64,000 nt of DNA, taken from DATCJA01 sp963734635 (GTDB taxonomy: Bacteria > Acidobacteriota > Vicinamibacteria > Vicinamibacterales > UBA2999). The DNA is taken from assembly GCA_963734635.1 (NCBI GenBank), contig CAVTIA010000003.1, positions 434,001 through 498,000 on the forward strand, read 5' to 3'. This document shows positions 16,071-24,783 of the stretch, one piece after another. A model generated the notes under the pieces. It was not told where the DNA came from and ran no database searches. It saw only the letters and a list, made by a program, of their open reading frames with translations. The stretch's first letter is position 1; each line of letters begins with the position of its first letter. The position numbers were made by a program, and so were the translations under genes.

Positions 16071-16880
16071 GCGAAATCTCGTTGGCGGTGCAGTGCGATA
16101 AGCTGGCGCGCAAGCCGACGATCACGCTGCTGCGCGAACAGAACGTGCGGACGGGCTTTTTCGAGCCCGCGCAGTTCGAGGCCGTCCGTCGGCACTTGCC
16201 GCCGCACCTGCGCCCGCTCGTCACGTTCATGTATCTGACCGGTTGGCGCCGGGGCGAAGTGACGGGCCTCGAGTGGCGGCAGGTGGATTTCGCCGCCGGG
16301 GAAATCCGACTGGACCCGGGCACGACGAAGAATGATGAGGGCCGGGTCTTTCCGTTCACTCACGAACTGCGCGAGCTCCTGAAGGCGACAGCACGCCGAA
16401 CACGAGAAGCTGAAAAAGGCGGGCACGATCGAGCCGTGGGTGTTCTGGGAGATGCGCGGCAAGCGCGGGTCGCGTACAGCCCGCCAGGCGAGCCAGAAAC
16501 CGCGGCCGATTGGCAGTTTTCGGAAGACGTGGATCGCCGCCTGTAAGGCCGCCGGGTGCCCGGGCCGCATCCCGCATGACTTCCGTCGCACGGCGGTGCG
16601 GAACCTCGTACGCACGGGCATCCCGGAGCGCGTCGCAATGCAGCTCACGGGACATAAGACGCGCTCGGTCTTCGAGCGCTACAACATCGTGTCGTCAGGC
16701 GACCTACGCGACGCGGCGCGCAAACTCGACGAGGCCCGTGGGCACAATACCGGGCACAACAGCCCCAAACAGGCCGCCGCCAGGGGCGGAGCGTCGCCGC
16801 AAGTTGTTGAAGGATTTGGAGCGGGAGACGGGGATCGAACCCGCGACATCGAGCTTGGGAAGCTCGCGTTCTACCGCTGA
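16067..16880 (+). pseudogene. tyrosine recombinase (island integrase), truncated and frameshifted
   Basis: Catalytic-domain pieces of a phage-type integrase: box I TGWRRGEVTGLEW with the first Arg, then in another frame PHDFRRTAVRNLV (HxxR), QLTGHKT (His) and FERYNI (nucleophile Tyr). A single extra base near 16388 separates the frames (ELLKA | QHAEHEKLKKAG). The N-terminal arm- and core-binding domains are absent; the frame begins at the junction with the IstB fragment near 16067. The 3' end runs into tRNA-Gly on the opposite strand, the usual integrase-att arrangement. The element is presumably immobile. Confidence 0.85.
16816..16863. repeat. attR: 48-bp repeat within tRNA-Gly
   Basis: Identical to 9680-9727. 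It covers the tRNA-Gly 3' part including the anticodon loop and CCA, restoring an intact tRNA at this end of the island. Confidence 0.9.
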
Positions 16881-16891
16881 ACTACTCCCGC
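16817..16891 (-). tRNA. tRNA-Gly (anticodon CCC)
   Basis: A 75-nt minus-strand cloverleaf. The acceptor is GCGGGAG paired with CTCCCGC, the D-arm is GTTC...GAAC, and the anticodon stem CGAGC/GCTCG carries loop TTCCCAA (anticodon CCC). The T-arm is GCGGG TTCGATC CCCGT, and CCA is encoded at 16817-16819. It is the integration target of the adjacent island; the integrase frame overlaps it antisense. Confidence 0.95.
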
Positions 16892-17015
16892 TTCAGACGT
16901 TCATTGTACCGTAACCCCGCTACCCTCACGTCAACGGGCCACGACACACTGGGGCAGGAGTACGAAAGGAATTTCCTCTGTGTCTCCGTGGCACGTGGCG
17001 GGAAATCGGTCCGCT

Positions 17016-18371
17016 TCAACTTCTGATCAACGCCAGGACCTCGTCGCGCCGTTGTGCCATGAGCGCCGGCGACTTGGCTTCCAGGTTGAGGCGAAGGAGC
17101 GGCTCCGTATTCGATGGGCGCACGTTGAAGTGCCACTCCGGATATTCGACAGAGACGCCGTCTGCTTTCTCGATCCTGCCGTCTTTGTAGCGCGCCTCGA
17201 TCGCCTCGAGCTTCTTCGGCACGTCGAGCATCGACGCGAGCTTCGTGTTGATCTCGCCGGAAATGAAATATCGATCGCGAAACGGCCGCAGCAAGTCGCG
17301 CAGTGACTGTTTCTTCTTCGACATCAGCTCGAGGATGAGCAGCGCGGGGATGAAGCCGTTGTCGGCGTAATAGAAGTCGCGAAAGTAGTAGTGCCCGGTC
17401 ACTTCTCCGCCGAACACTGCATCCTCCTCGCGCATGCGCCGCTTGATGAACGCGTGTCCGACGCGGTTCTCGAGCGCGCGCCCGCCATACCGTCCGACGA
17501 CGTCCTTCACCGCATGGCTGGCGCGCAGGTCATACACAATCGTGGCGCCAGGCTCCTTCAGCAGGAATGCCTCGGCGAGAAGCGCCGTCACGAAATCGCC
17601 GGAAATGAACTCTCCCGTCCCGTCGATGAAAAAGCACCGATCAGCGTCGCCATCCCACGCGATGCCGATGTCCGCCTTCTGACGGACCACTTCAGCGGTA
17701 ATGTCGCGGCGGTTCTCCTCAATCAGTGGATTTGCCTCATGATTGGGAAAAGTCCCGTCGATCGTGAAACACAGCGTCGTGAGCCGGCAGGGCAGGCGTG
17801 CGAACAGCGTTGGCGCAACCAGGCCCGCCATGCCGCTTCCGGCATCGAGGACAACAGAGAAGGGCTCGATCGTGCCGGGGTCGATGAACGACATCACTTT
17901 CTCGACGTATTCGGGGACGATATCGCGCGAGACGCGCGAGCCTTGACGAGGCGCTGGCGCAGGCAGCGCACCGCTGGCGATCATGCTGCGGATGTCACCG
18001 ATCCCGGCGTCGCCGCTGAGCGGCAGTGCGCCTGACCGGACCATCTTGACGCCGTTGTACTCCTTCGGGTTATGCGAGGCCGTAATCTGCGCACCGCCAC
18101 CGAGGTTGTCCTGTGCGACCGCGAAGTACAGCATGTCGGTCCCGAGCATGCCGCAGTCAACCACGTCGGTGCCTTGCATGAGCACGCCGTCGGTGAACGC
18201 GGCCGCGAGTCCAGGCGACGAGACGCGCATATCACGCGACACCGCAACGCGGTCTGTATTGAGATACGCGGCAAACCCGCGGCCGATCAACCGGGCGACC
18301 TCCTCATTGATCTCCCCGGGGTAGAGTCCGCGAACGTCGTAGGCCTTGAAAATGTCTGGGTTTATCTGCAT
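17016..18371 (-). CDS. manB: phosphomannomutase/phosphoglucomutase
   Basis: A 451-aa member of the alpha-D-phosphohexomutase family that interconverts mannose-6-P/mannose-1-P or the glucose equivalents. The phosphoserine loop TASHNPKEYNG has Ser at ~99. The metal loop WDGDADR lies at ~245, the sugar loop GGEVTGHYYF at ~325, and the phosphate loop RPSNTEP near the C-terminus. Length is typical of AlgC/ManB. With the sugar-nucleotide pyrophosphorylase just upstream on the same strand it fits GDP- or UDP-sugar supply for surface polysaccharide. Confidence 0.95.
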   Translation of the reverse strand: MQINPDIFKAYDVRGLYPGEINEEVARLIGRGFAAYLNTDRVAVSRDMRVSSPGLAAAFTDGVLMQGTDVVDCGMLGTDMLYFAVAQDNLGGGAQITASHNPKEYNGVKMVRSGALPLSGDAGIGDIRSMIASGALPAPAPRQGSRVSRDIVPEYVEKVMSFIDPGTIEPFSVVLDAGSGMAGLVAPTLFARLPCRLTTLCFTIDGTFPNHEANPLIEENRRDITAEVVRQKADIGIAWDGDADRCFFIDGTGEFISGDFVTALLAEAFLLKEPGATIVYDLRASHAVKDVVGRYGGRALENRVGHAFIKRRMREEDAVFGGEVTGHYYFRDFYYADNGFIPALLILELMSKKKQSLRDLLRPFRDRYFISGEINTKLASMLDVPKKLEAIEARYKDGRIEKADGVSVEYPEWHFNVRPSNTEPLLRLNLEAKSPALMAQRRDEVLALIRS

Positions 18372-18380
18372 TCGTTGTAG

Positions 18381-18401
18381 GGCGGGCCTTTACGGCCCGC
18401 C
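18381..18401. repeat. intergenic palindrome
   Basis: GGCGGGCC and GGCCCGCC arms with a 5-nt spacer in the manB-manC gap. It belongs to the small GC-rich hairpins scattered between genes in this window. Confidence 0.6.
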
Positions 18402-18457
18402 TGGCGCGGCACAAAGCCGTTCCCTGCGTAAGTTGTGAAACCGGTTCTCATCACAAA

Positions 18458-19516
18458 TCACGTCCGTGTGTAATCCGTCAGCGTGGTGTTATCTCCGAGC
18501 ACCGCGGCTCCGTCGACGCTGACGCTCCGGCCGAGATAGCAATTGCGGCCAAGTATCGCGTTTGAGACGGTCGCCTCAGGGCTGACATGGCATCGCGGCC
18601 AGAGAATGGCGCCGGCCACTGACGCGCCTTCATCAACCTCGGTGCCGCGGCCGATCACCGAATACGGGCCGATGCGCGCGCCCGCCTTGATGACCGCGCC
18701 TTCGTCAACGAAGCAAGGACCTTCAAGGACAGCGGCGCCGTCAACGCGCGCGCCGGGCGAAACGGCCTTGGTGGCCGGCGCCAGGTCCTGGAAAGGCGCC
18801 GCCACGTAGCGACCGTCCATGATGTCGCGATGCACCTGGATGTACTTCTCGGGTGTGCCGATGTCGATCCAATACCCCGGGTAGATGTGCGCGACGAAGG
18901 TCTCTCCCCGTTCAACGAGTGACGGAAAATACTGCCGCTCGATCGAGCAGGGCACGCCCGCCGGCATGCGGTCGAAGGTGTCGGGTTCGAGGACGTAGAT
19001 GCCGGCGTTGATGTGGTTGGTCGTAATCTCGTCGGCGCGCGGCTTTTCGAGGAATCGCCGCACATTGCCGTGCGCGTCGGTTTCGACAAGCCCGTAAGCG
19101 GTCGGGTTGTCCACGGGCGTCAGCACGATCGTCGCGCGTGCTCTCCGGTCCCGATGCATTCCGATCACTGCGGCAAGGTCGATCTGCGTCAGCACATCGC
19201 CGTTGAAGACCACCACCGATTCGGTCAGCCCGTCGGCGGCGTACTTGACGGCGCCACCGGTGCCGAGCGGCTGCGGCTCGACGACGTAGCGGATTCCGAT
19301 GCCGAGCGCCGAACCATCGCCGAAGATCTCCTCGATGCGCTGAGGCTGATAGTTGAGACTCAGGATCACTTCGTCGATCTCCGGCACCTGTTTGAGCAGA
19401 TCGATCTGATAGTGCAGGAAAGGACGATTGAAGATCGGCACAATCGGCTTCGGCGTGTTGAGCGTAAGAGGCCGCAGTCTCGTGCCCTGGCCCCCGGCCA
19501 GAAGAATGGCCTTCAT
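18458..19516 (-). CDS. sugar-1-phosphate nucleotidyltransferase (mannose-1-P guanylyltransferase type)
   Basis: A 352-aa enzyme with an N-terminal nucleotidyltransferase domain beginning MKAILLAGGQGTRLRPLT (residues 1-18), NTPKPIVPIFNRP and the metal/substrate stretch VVFNGDVLTQID. The C-terminal half (~250-352) is a left-handed beta-helix of hexapeptide-like repeats. This is the GMPP/GlmU-like architecture; GTP versus UTP/dTTP use cannot be read from sequence. The ATG at 19516 is preferred over the open extension to 19561 because the conserved motif starts there. It pairs with manB downstream. Confidence 0.92.
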   Translation of the reverse strand: MKAILLAGGQGTRLRPLTLNTPKPIVPIFNRPFLHYQIDLLKQVPEIDEVILSLNYQPQRIEEIFGDGSALGIGIRYVVEPQPLGTGGAVKYAADGLTESVVVFNGDVLTQIDLAAVIGMHRDRRARATIVLTPVDNPTAYGLVETDAHGNVRRFLEKPRADEITTNHINAGIYVLEPDTFDRMPAGVPCSIERQYFPSLVERGETFVAHIYPGYWIDIGTPEKYIQVHRDIMDGRYVAAPFQDLAPATKAVSPGARVDGAAVLEGPCFVDEGAVIKAGARIGPYSVIGRGTEVDEGASVAGAILWPRCHVSPEATVSNAILGRNCYLGRSVSVDGAAVLGDNTTLTDYTRT

Positions 19517-19564
19517 GCAGGCGACGATCATATCCGATAGCCGAGTGGTAGAATTGAGCACCCG

Positions 19565-20191
19565 ATGAACCTGCCGAACGCCTTAACGCTGGTGCGGATC
19601 GTTCTCGTGCCGCTCCTGGTCGTCGTGTTGCTCACGGAGTTCGAGGGTCGGCGCATTTTCGGCGTCGCGAAAGAGTTGGTCGGTGCGGCGATCTTCGGGG
19701 TCGCCTCGATCACGGACTGGCTCGATGGGTACCTCGCGCGTCGCCGCCGACAGGTCACCTGGCTCGGTCAAACGCTCGATCCGATCGCGGACAAGCTGCT
19801 CACTTCGGCGGCATTCATTTCGCTGGTTCAGCTCGACCTCGCACCGGCATGGATGGTGGCGCTCATCATCGGTCGCGAGTTCGCCATCACCGGACTCCGC
19901 AGCCTCGCGCACGCGCGGGGATTCACCATTCCGCCCTCGCGCCTCGGGAAGCTCAAGATGTCGCTCCAGGTGGCGACGATCCTGTTGTTGATCGTCGGAT
20001 GGGGACCTCTCCCGATGCTTGCGCCGATCGGTCGTGTGATGTTGTGGGTAGTGCTGTTTACCGCAATGGTGTCGGCGCTTGATTACTACCGGCGCTTCCA
20101 GCGCCTCCTGAGTGCTCGCGTCACGGATGTCAGCGTGGCGAGATCGCGCGCCGAGTCCGGAGTCGGCGTGAGTGGACGCAAGGCGGGGTAG
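19565..20191 (+). CDS. pgsA: CDP-diacylglycerol-glycerol-3-phosphate 3-phosphatidyltransferase
   Basis: A 208-aa inner-membrane enzyme of phosphatidylglycerol synthesis. The CDP-alcohol phosphatidyltransferase signature D-x2-DG-x2-AR-x8-G-x3-D-x3-D is complete (D51, D54, G55, A58, R59, G68, D72, D76). Four to five hydrophobic segments are visible (IVLVPLLVVVLL, AAFISLVQLDLAPAWMVALI, VATILLLIVGWG, VMLWVVLFTAMV). It is divergent from the nucleotidyltransferase gene with a gap of about 48 nt. Confidence 0.95.
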   Translation: MNLPNALTLVRIVLVPLLVVVLLTEFEGRRIFGVAKELVGAAIFGVASITDWLDGYLARRRRQVTWLGQTLDPIADKLLTSAAFISLVQLDLAPAWMVALIIGREFAITGLRSLAHARGFTIPPSRLGKLKMSLQVATILLLIVGWGPLPMLAPIGRVMLWVVLFTAMVSALDYYRRFQRLLSARVTDVSVARSRAESGVGVSGRKAG

Positions 20192-20203
20192 GGACTGGCC
20201 TCG

Positions 20204-20232
20204 GTCCGGCTAAAGCCGGACACTACGTACGT
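20204..20232. repeat. palindromic repeat (GTCCGGCT-AA-AGCCGGAC) with ACTACGTACGT flank
   Basis: Perfect 8-bp arms with a 2-nt loop between pgsA and the converging secreted gene. The same core plus ACTACGTACGT flank recurs at 38097 and, inverted, at 37233-37261. Confidence 0.75.
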
Positions 20233-20261
20233 CAGCTGCTCCGGAGGCCTGAAGGCATCCT

Positions 20262-21056
20262 CTACTTCATGAGAGCGACGTAGTCGCCTACCAGGAAAGC
20301 ATCGCGCGACATCGTCGCCTGCAACGTCGATGATTCGGGTCCGACGTCCACTGCCACCGCTTCGCCCAGCTCGAACAGAAAATTACCCCACGTGAGATTG
20401 TCGCGGTAGACCATGAACCGCGAGCCTGGAGTCACCCCGTGATCGCTGCCGCGATCGACGACGAAGTAGTCGCCTTTCGCGAAGCTCCGGCGATTGTCGT
20501 TGCCCACCATCACGCGCCCGTAGTTGCCGCGCTGCGGGGATACCCGGTCGGTAGACACGGTCGGCAGCGTCGGCAGCACGAACGGCTCGAGATAGTCGTA
20601 CAGGTGGATCGCGTCGCACGGATAGGAGATCGTCGCCAGCGACATCGTGTTGTCGACAGCGTAGATGCGCAGCCACCCTGTTGTCTGAATCGTGGCGGGA
20701 TTGTCGCGGCCGATGGATCTCTGTCGTTCGCGGGGCACCAGACGCCGCGTGTAATACAGCTGACCGACTTCGATGCCGTTGTCGGTTCCCGCGTTGATCG
20801 TAATGAGATCGCCGGGGGCGAAGTTCTTGTGGATTGACGAATTCTGACTGCCCGTGACGCGCACGGGCGTCGCTGGCTCCTCGAATGTCAGCGTCGGCGC
20901 GCACGCGAGCGACAGCACCTCGGGCGGCAGATTGACGGGGTCCGGTGTCGGGGCACGCTGTGCAGCAGAAGGCATCGCCGCGGCCAGCACGCTCGAGACG
21001 AGCCACAGAGAGACAGAGACACAGAGACGATTACTCATCTTGGTAGATCGTTGCAC
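20262..21056 (-). CDS. secreted protein of unknown function
   Basis: A 264-aa protein, or 258 aa from the internal Met at 21038, with a Sec signal peptide (LCVSVSLWLVSSVLAAAMPS) and a mature part of predicted beta-rich SH3-like or FlgT-C-like repeats (NFAPGDLITINAGTDNGIEV, SFAKGDYFVVDRGSDHGVTP). The repeated 'G-D-x-x-x-I/V-x-x-G' pattern suggests two similar domains. It is the last gene of the long minus-strand cluster, 15 nt downstream of bamD. A cell-envelope role is a guess from context. Confidence 0.7.
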   Translation of the reverse strand: MQRSTKMSNRLCVSVSLWLVSSVLAAAMPSAAQRAPTPDPVNLPPEVLSLACAPTLTFEEPATPVRVTGSQNSSIHKNFAPGDLITINAGTDNGIEVGQLYYTRRLVPRERQRSIGRDNPATIQTTGWLRIYAVDNTMSLATISYPCDAIHLYDYLEPFVLPTLPTVSTDRVSPQRGNYGRVMVGNDNRRSFAKGDYFVVDRGSDHGVTPGSRFMVYRDNLTWGNFLFELGEAVAVDVGPESSTLQATMSRDAFLVGDYVALMK

Positions 21057-21071
21057 TCAGTTGCGCCTAAT

Positions 21072-21875
21072 CTACTGATTCTTCAACCGCTGCAGCCGGT
21101 CCCGCGCGTCGTCCAGGAACTCGCTTGCCTCGAACTCGGCGAGCAGCCGTTCGAGATACGGGATGGCCTCAGCTGTCTTATCGGACCTGGCGAGCGACTC
21201 CGCCAGATAGAAATAGACAGCATCCCGTCCGGAGTAGGCGGGGTCGTCTCTGAGCACTTCACGGAAGCGATCGATCGCGCCGGGATCCCATCGAATGCGG
21301 AAATACGTCAACCCGACCCGGTACGAGTGCTCGCTGAGCCGATCGCGGGCGGCTCGCCATTTTTCCTTCACTTCGGGCATGAGCGAGCTGTTCGGGAACT
21401 TCTGGAAAAATACGTCGAACTCGGCGAGCGCAGCGCGCGTTTCCGTCTGATCGCGATCGGCCGCCCGCATCTGCACGAAGTGGGTCATCGCGAGCTTGTA
21501 CTGCGCGTAGTCGGCGCGCTGGCTCGTCGGGTAGAACTGCAGGAACTCACGGAACTCGTTGGCTGCCTGTACGAGCGACTCAGGCGTGTTTTCGCCGAGA
21601 TACGAGTCGCCGAGACCGAGCTTTGCGTCCGGTCGGAACGGGCTTTGCGGATATCCGTCGACGATCTGCTGGAAGTAGGTCCGCGCGTTCATCCACTGTT
21701 CTTTTTGAAGCGTCTCGTTGCCGCGCTCGAACAGGAACCGGTCGGGTTGCGCAGCGCCTGCCGGAGGAGTCTGCTGCCCGGCACCGCACGCGGCCGAGAG
21801 TGCCAGGAGGGCGCAGGCGATCGCACACGCCACACACCCGCTGATTTTCTGGTCGCTAGAACTACCGCTTGTCAT
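21072..21875 (-). CDS. bamD: outer-membrane assembly lipoprotein BamD-like
   Basis: A 267-aa lipoprotein with lipobox LSAAC (Cys30), then tandem TPRs: LFERGNETLQKEQWMNARTY, DAKLGLGDSYLGENTPESL, DYAQYKLAMTHFVQM, AVYFYLAESLARS. BamD is the essential lipoprotein partner of BamA in beta-barrel insertion. Length and the five-repeat organisation match. A CpoB/YbgF-type TPR lipoprotein is the alternative. The start overlaps the end of the epimerase gene by 14 nt, so it is in the same operon. Confidence 0.85.
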   Translation of the reverse strand: MTSGSSSDQKISGCVACAIACALLALSAACGAGQQTPPAGAAQPDRFLFERGNETLQKEQWMNARTYFQQIVDGYPQSPFRPDAKLGLGDSYLGENTPESLVQAANEFREFLQFYPTSQRADYAQYKLAMTHFVQMRAADRDQTETRAALAEFDVFFQKFPNSSLMPEVKEKWRAARDRLSEHSYRVGLTYFRIRWDPGAIDRFREVLRDDPAYSGRDAVYFYLAESLARSDKTAEAIPYLERLLAEFEASEFLDDARDRLQRLKNQ

Positions 21876-22809
21876 TGCTTGCCGTTATCCACTCGTATTG
21901 CGCGCGAAGACCCTGTTCGAGCGTAGCCGTCGGGGCAAATGCCAGATCGGTTCGCGCCCGTGTGGTGTCCGCATAAGTGTCGCGCATGTCACCGCGCTGC
22001 GCTTCGAAACGCGAGAGTCGTAGAGCGCGGCCTGTGACAATCCTGATGAGCTCGAACACGTCGAGGAGCTCCACGCGAGACCCCCCTCCGATATTGTAGA
22101 CACCCCCGGGGGTTCCGCGCGTGGCCGAGGCGAGCGCTGCTGAGACGGCGTCGGCCACGAAGGTGAAGTCGCGTGTCTGCCGCCCATCGCCGAACATTGG
22201 CACCGGCTCATCACGGAGAACGGCCTCAAAGAATCGCGAAAACCCCATGTCGGGCCGCTGCCGCGGGCCGTATACCGTGAAATATCTGAGCGCAACGGTG
22301 GGCACGCTATGGTTGACGTAGTAGAGGTAACAAAGCTGCTCGGCCGCGAGCTTCGTGACCCCGTACGGTGATACGGGTTGAGGCCGCGCATCCTCACGCA
22401 TGGGCAGCGTCACTTCGTCGCCGTATATCGACGAGCTGGACGCGTACACGAACCGTTCGATCGGCTTTCCGACGCACGCCTCGAGGAGGATCTGCGTGGC
22501 TTCCACGTTGTTGACTGTATAGACGCGAAAGTCGCGTCCCCAGCTTTTCCGCACGCCTGCCTGCGCTGCCAGGTGAAATACGTGGGTCGCGTCGTTCAGC
22601 AGCGACGGAAGATCGGCCGTGGCCAGCGGCTGCTCCACCAGCGAGAACAGAGGGCTCTGACGCAGGCGCGTCAAGTTGCGCTCCTTCAACTCACGCGGGT
22701 AGTAATCAGTGAAGCAGTCGATGCCGACCACGGTGGCGCCAGCTTCGATGAGCCGCTCGGACAGGTGCGATCCGATGAACCCCGCTGCTCCTGTAACGAC
22801 CGCTCTCAT
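21862..22809 (-). CDS. NAD-dependent sugar-nucleotide epimerase
   Basis: A 315-aa extended SDR. The Rossmann motif TGAAGFIGSHL is at the N-terminus, followed by VFHLAAQAGVRKSW, YASSSSIYGD and the catalytic Tyr/Lys in SPYGVTKLAAEQL. The sequence resembles UDP-glucose or UDP-glucuronate 4-epimerases (RYFTVYGPRQRPDMGFSRF). The ATG at 22809 overlaps the thioesterase stop (ATGA), so it is translationally coupled. A role in envelope polysaccharide precursor supply is likely but not proven. Confidence 0.9.
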   Translation of the reverse strand: MRAVVTGAAGFIGSHLSERLIEAGATVVGIDCFTDYYPRELKERNLTRLRQSPLFSLVEQPLATADLPSLLNDATHVFHLAAQAGVRKSWGRDFRVYTVNNVEATQILLEACVGKPIERFVYASSSSIYGDEVTLPMREDARPQPVSPYGVTKLAAEQLCYLYYVNHSVPTVALRYFTVYGPRQRPDMGFSRFFEAVLRDEPVPMFGDGRQTRDFTFVADAVSAALASATRGTPGGVYNIGGGSRVELLDVFELIRIVTGRALRLSRFEAQRGDMRDTYADTTRARTDLAFAPTATLEQGLRAQYEWITASNDKR

Positions 22810-23237
22810 TCGAGGATCTCCCGGACGCGTGCCGGCAGGCGACACGGCTTTCCGGTGTGATCGACAGCGGCGTGAACGGTGTGGCCTGTCGCGGATAGAG
22901 CGCCGTCGCCGGTTCGTGTGACCTCGTAATCGAACCGGATCCGAACCGGGGTCAGCAGCGTGGCGCGCGTGGCAATCTCGATTTCGTCGTCGTAGCGCGC
23001 GGGCTGGCGGTACTCACACCGCGCTTCAATGACCGGCAGGGCTATGCCGTCCGATTCCATCTCACGATAGCTCCAGCCGGTTTCGCGGAGCCATTCCGTG
23101 CGTCCCACCTCGAACCACACGAGATAGTTGGCGTAGTAGACCACGCCCATGCGGTCGGTGTCGGCGTATCGGACGCGCACGCGGGTCTTCCGAAGCGCCG
23201 GCGCCGGACGCGCCGTTGCCTGGGATCGTTGCGTCAT
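22806..23237 (-). CDS. YbgC-type acyl-CoA thioesterase
   Basis: A 143-aa hotdog-fold protein with the 4HBT signature VRYADTDRMGVVYYANYLVW, which carries the catalytic Asp, and FEVGRTEWLRETGWSY. It hydrolyses acyl-CoA; the physiological substrate is unknown. In many bacteria ybgC accompanies tol-pal envelope genes. Here it sits between rpe and the epimerase, overlapping both by ATGA. Confidence 0.9.
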   Translation of the reverse strand: MTQRSQATARPAPALRKTRVRVRYADTDRMGVVYYANYLVWFEVGRTEWLRETGWSYREMESDGIALPVIEARCEYRQPARYDDEIEIATRATLLTPVRIRFDYEVTRTGDGALSATGHTVHAAVDHTGKPCRLPARVREILE

Positions 23238-23929
23238 GCGTGAAAGGGGGTCGTGGAGGCGCAGGCGGCTCGCAGCGCCCGTGTCGCAGATTCGGGGTCG
23301 CGCGTGCCGAAAATCGCGTGGCCGGCGGCGAGAATCGACGCCCCAGCGCTCACGACATCGGCAGCGTTCGTTTCGTCGATGCCGCCATCGATCTCAATCG
23401 GGGCGGCCGAACCGGCACGGTCGAGCACTTCGCGGACGCGCCGCAGCTTGTAGAGACTCTGCGGGATGAACTGCTGTCCGCTGAATCCTGGGTTCACGGA
23501 CATGACCAGCACGAAGTCGAGTTCGGCGGCGATTTCCTCCAGGGCGACCACGGGTGTAGCCGGATTGAGCGCGACGCCCGCCTTGACGCCGCGACTCCGG
23601 ATTTGCGTGATGACGCGATGCAAGTGGCGCACCGCCTCGACGTGGACGGAGATCATCGCGGCGCCGGCGCTCACGAAGTCGTCCACGTACCGCGCCGGGT
23701 GCTCGATCATGAGGTGGACGTCGAGCGGGAGCGTCGCCGCGCGCTTCAGAGCGCGTACAACGGGCAGACCGAACGTGATGTTCGGCACGAAGTGTCCGTC
23801 CATGACGTCGACATGAATCAAATCGGCGCCGCCGCGCTCGATTGCCGCGAGGTCGCGCGCGAGATGCGCGAAATCGGCCGACAGAATAGACGGTGCGATC
23901 TTCACCTCACCATTCTGTCGGCCCGTCAT
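23234..23929 (-). CDS. rpe: ribulose-phosphate 3-epimerase
   Basis: A 231-aa TIM barrel of the pentose phosphate pathway. KIAPSILSADFAHL, HVDVMDGHFVPNITFG (metal His/Asp), LDVHLMIEHP, VLVMSVNPGFSGQQF and EIDGGIDETNA are all canonical. The ATG at 23929 overlaps the PASTA gene stop (ATGA); an internal GTG before KIAPS is an alternative start. A longer open frame to 24346 is a shadow. Confidence 0.95.
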   Translation of the reverse strand: MTGRQNGEVKIAPSILSADFAHLARDLAAIERGGADLIHVDVMDGHFVPNITFGLPVVRALKRAATLPLDVHLMIEHPARYVDDFVSAGAAMISVHVEAVRHLHRVITQIRSRGVKAGVALNPATPVVALEEIAAELDFVLVMSVNPGFSGQQFIPQSLYKLRRVREVLDRAGSAAPIEIDGGIDETNAADVVSAGASILAAGHAIFGTRDPESATRALRAACASTTPFHA

Positions 23930-24648
23930 CGGCTCACCTCGAGCGAAATGGGATCTGCCGGTCCGACACGAAACCCGCCCGCCGGTTGCTGGCGGACGAC
24001 CGTCCCGGGTGGCACACCGGCATATGGCTGTGAGCCGACGATGGTGACTCGAAATCCCCTGGTCCGGAGGGTTTCGGCCGCACGTTCGCCGTTGGTCCCG
24101 ATCAGGTCGGGCATCACGTAGGTCGTTGCCGTCTCGCCTCGATTCAGGAGTAATGAGACCTGCGGCGCGCGCGCCGATGGTGCGGGATCCTGCGCGACCA
24201 CCGCATCGGCAGAGTAGTCGGGCGACCGGAACTCCGACATCGTTGCGATCTCGAGGCCGTCTTCGGCTAATCGCATGCGGGCAGTACGCTCGGTCTGGCC
24301 AACGAGCGTCGGGACGACCGTGGTGCGCGGCCCTGAGCTGATCCACGCCCGGATTGTGCGCTGACGGCGCGCCTGGCTTCCCGGTGCCGGATCCTGCTGC
24401 ACGATCCGCCCGGCGGGGATTCGCTCATCGGGGCGCTGGTACGGGTCAATCCGCAGCGCGAGGCCCACTGCACCCAGTGTCTGAGACGCGCGATCCGCAG
24501 GAAGCCCAACCAGATCCGGCACCTGAACTTCGCTGGCTCTTACTGCCACCCGCATACCGATCAACGCAAACAGCACGAACGTTGCGACGAGCGCAGATAC
24601 GAGCAGCAGGAGCTTGCCGAGGTTCCACACGCGTGCACGAATGAGCAT
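23926..24648 (-). CDS. membrane-anchored protein with three PASTA domains
   Basis: A 240-aa protein with one N-terminal transmembrane helix (LGKLLLLVSALVATFVLFALIGM) followed by three PASTA repeats (VQVPDLVGLPADRASQTL, TVVPTLVGQTERTARMRL, YVMPDLIGTNGERAAETL). PASTA modules bind peptidoglycan or muropeptides and usually sit on Ser/Thr kinases or PBPs; here no catalytic domain is attached. Coupling to rpe and downstream of rsmB, fmt and def places it in a growth-related operon. Confidence 0.9.
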   Translation of the reverse strand: MLIRARVWNLGKLLLLVSALVATFVLFALIGMRVAVRASEVQVPDLVGLPADRASQTLGAVGLALRIDPYQRPDERIPAGRIVQQDPAPGSQARRQRTIRAWISSGPRTTVVPTLVGQTERTARMRLAEDGLEIATMSEFRSPDYSADAVVAQDPAPSARAPQVSLLLNRGETATTYVMPDLIGTNGERAAETLRTRGFRVTIVGSQPYAGVPPGTVVRQQPAGGFRVGPADPISLEVSR

Positions 24649-24669
24649 GTAGGAGTGATCGTACCACGA

Positions 24670-24783
24670 AGTTTACGGGTCTCGAGTCTTTGGTCTTTAG
24701 TCTCTGGCAAGGCCGCAGAGTCAGGAATCGAACTACGAGAGACTAAAGACCAGAGACCAAAGACCAAAGACCAGAGACCAACA
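24670..24783. repeat. imperfect inverted repeat of GTCTTTGGTC / GACCAAAGAC units
   Basis: The rsmB-PASTA gap contains TCTTTGGTCTTTAGTCTCTGG on one side and GAGACTAAAGACC followed by tandem AGAGACC/AAAGACC heptamers on the other, able to form a long hairpin. Similar low-complexity hairpins occur at 46819-46928 and 53769-53833. Confidence 0.6.

Noticed and set aside
24720..24745. tRNA-like GGAATCGAAC segment
   Set aside because: No cloverleaf can be formed around it; it is part of the intergenic repeat.
24670..24783. CRISPR-like direct repeats
   Set aside because: Heptamer units (AAAGACC/AGAGACC) are contiguous and partly inverted, with no spacers and no cas genes.
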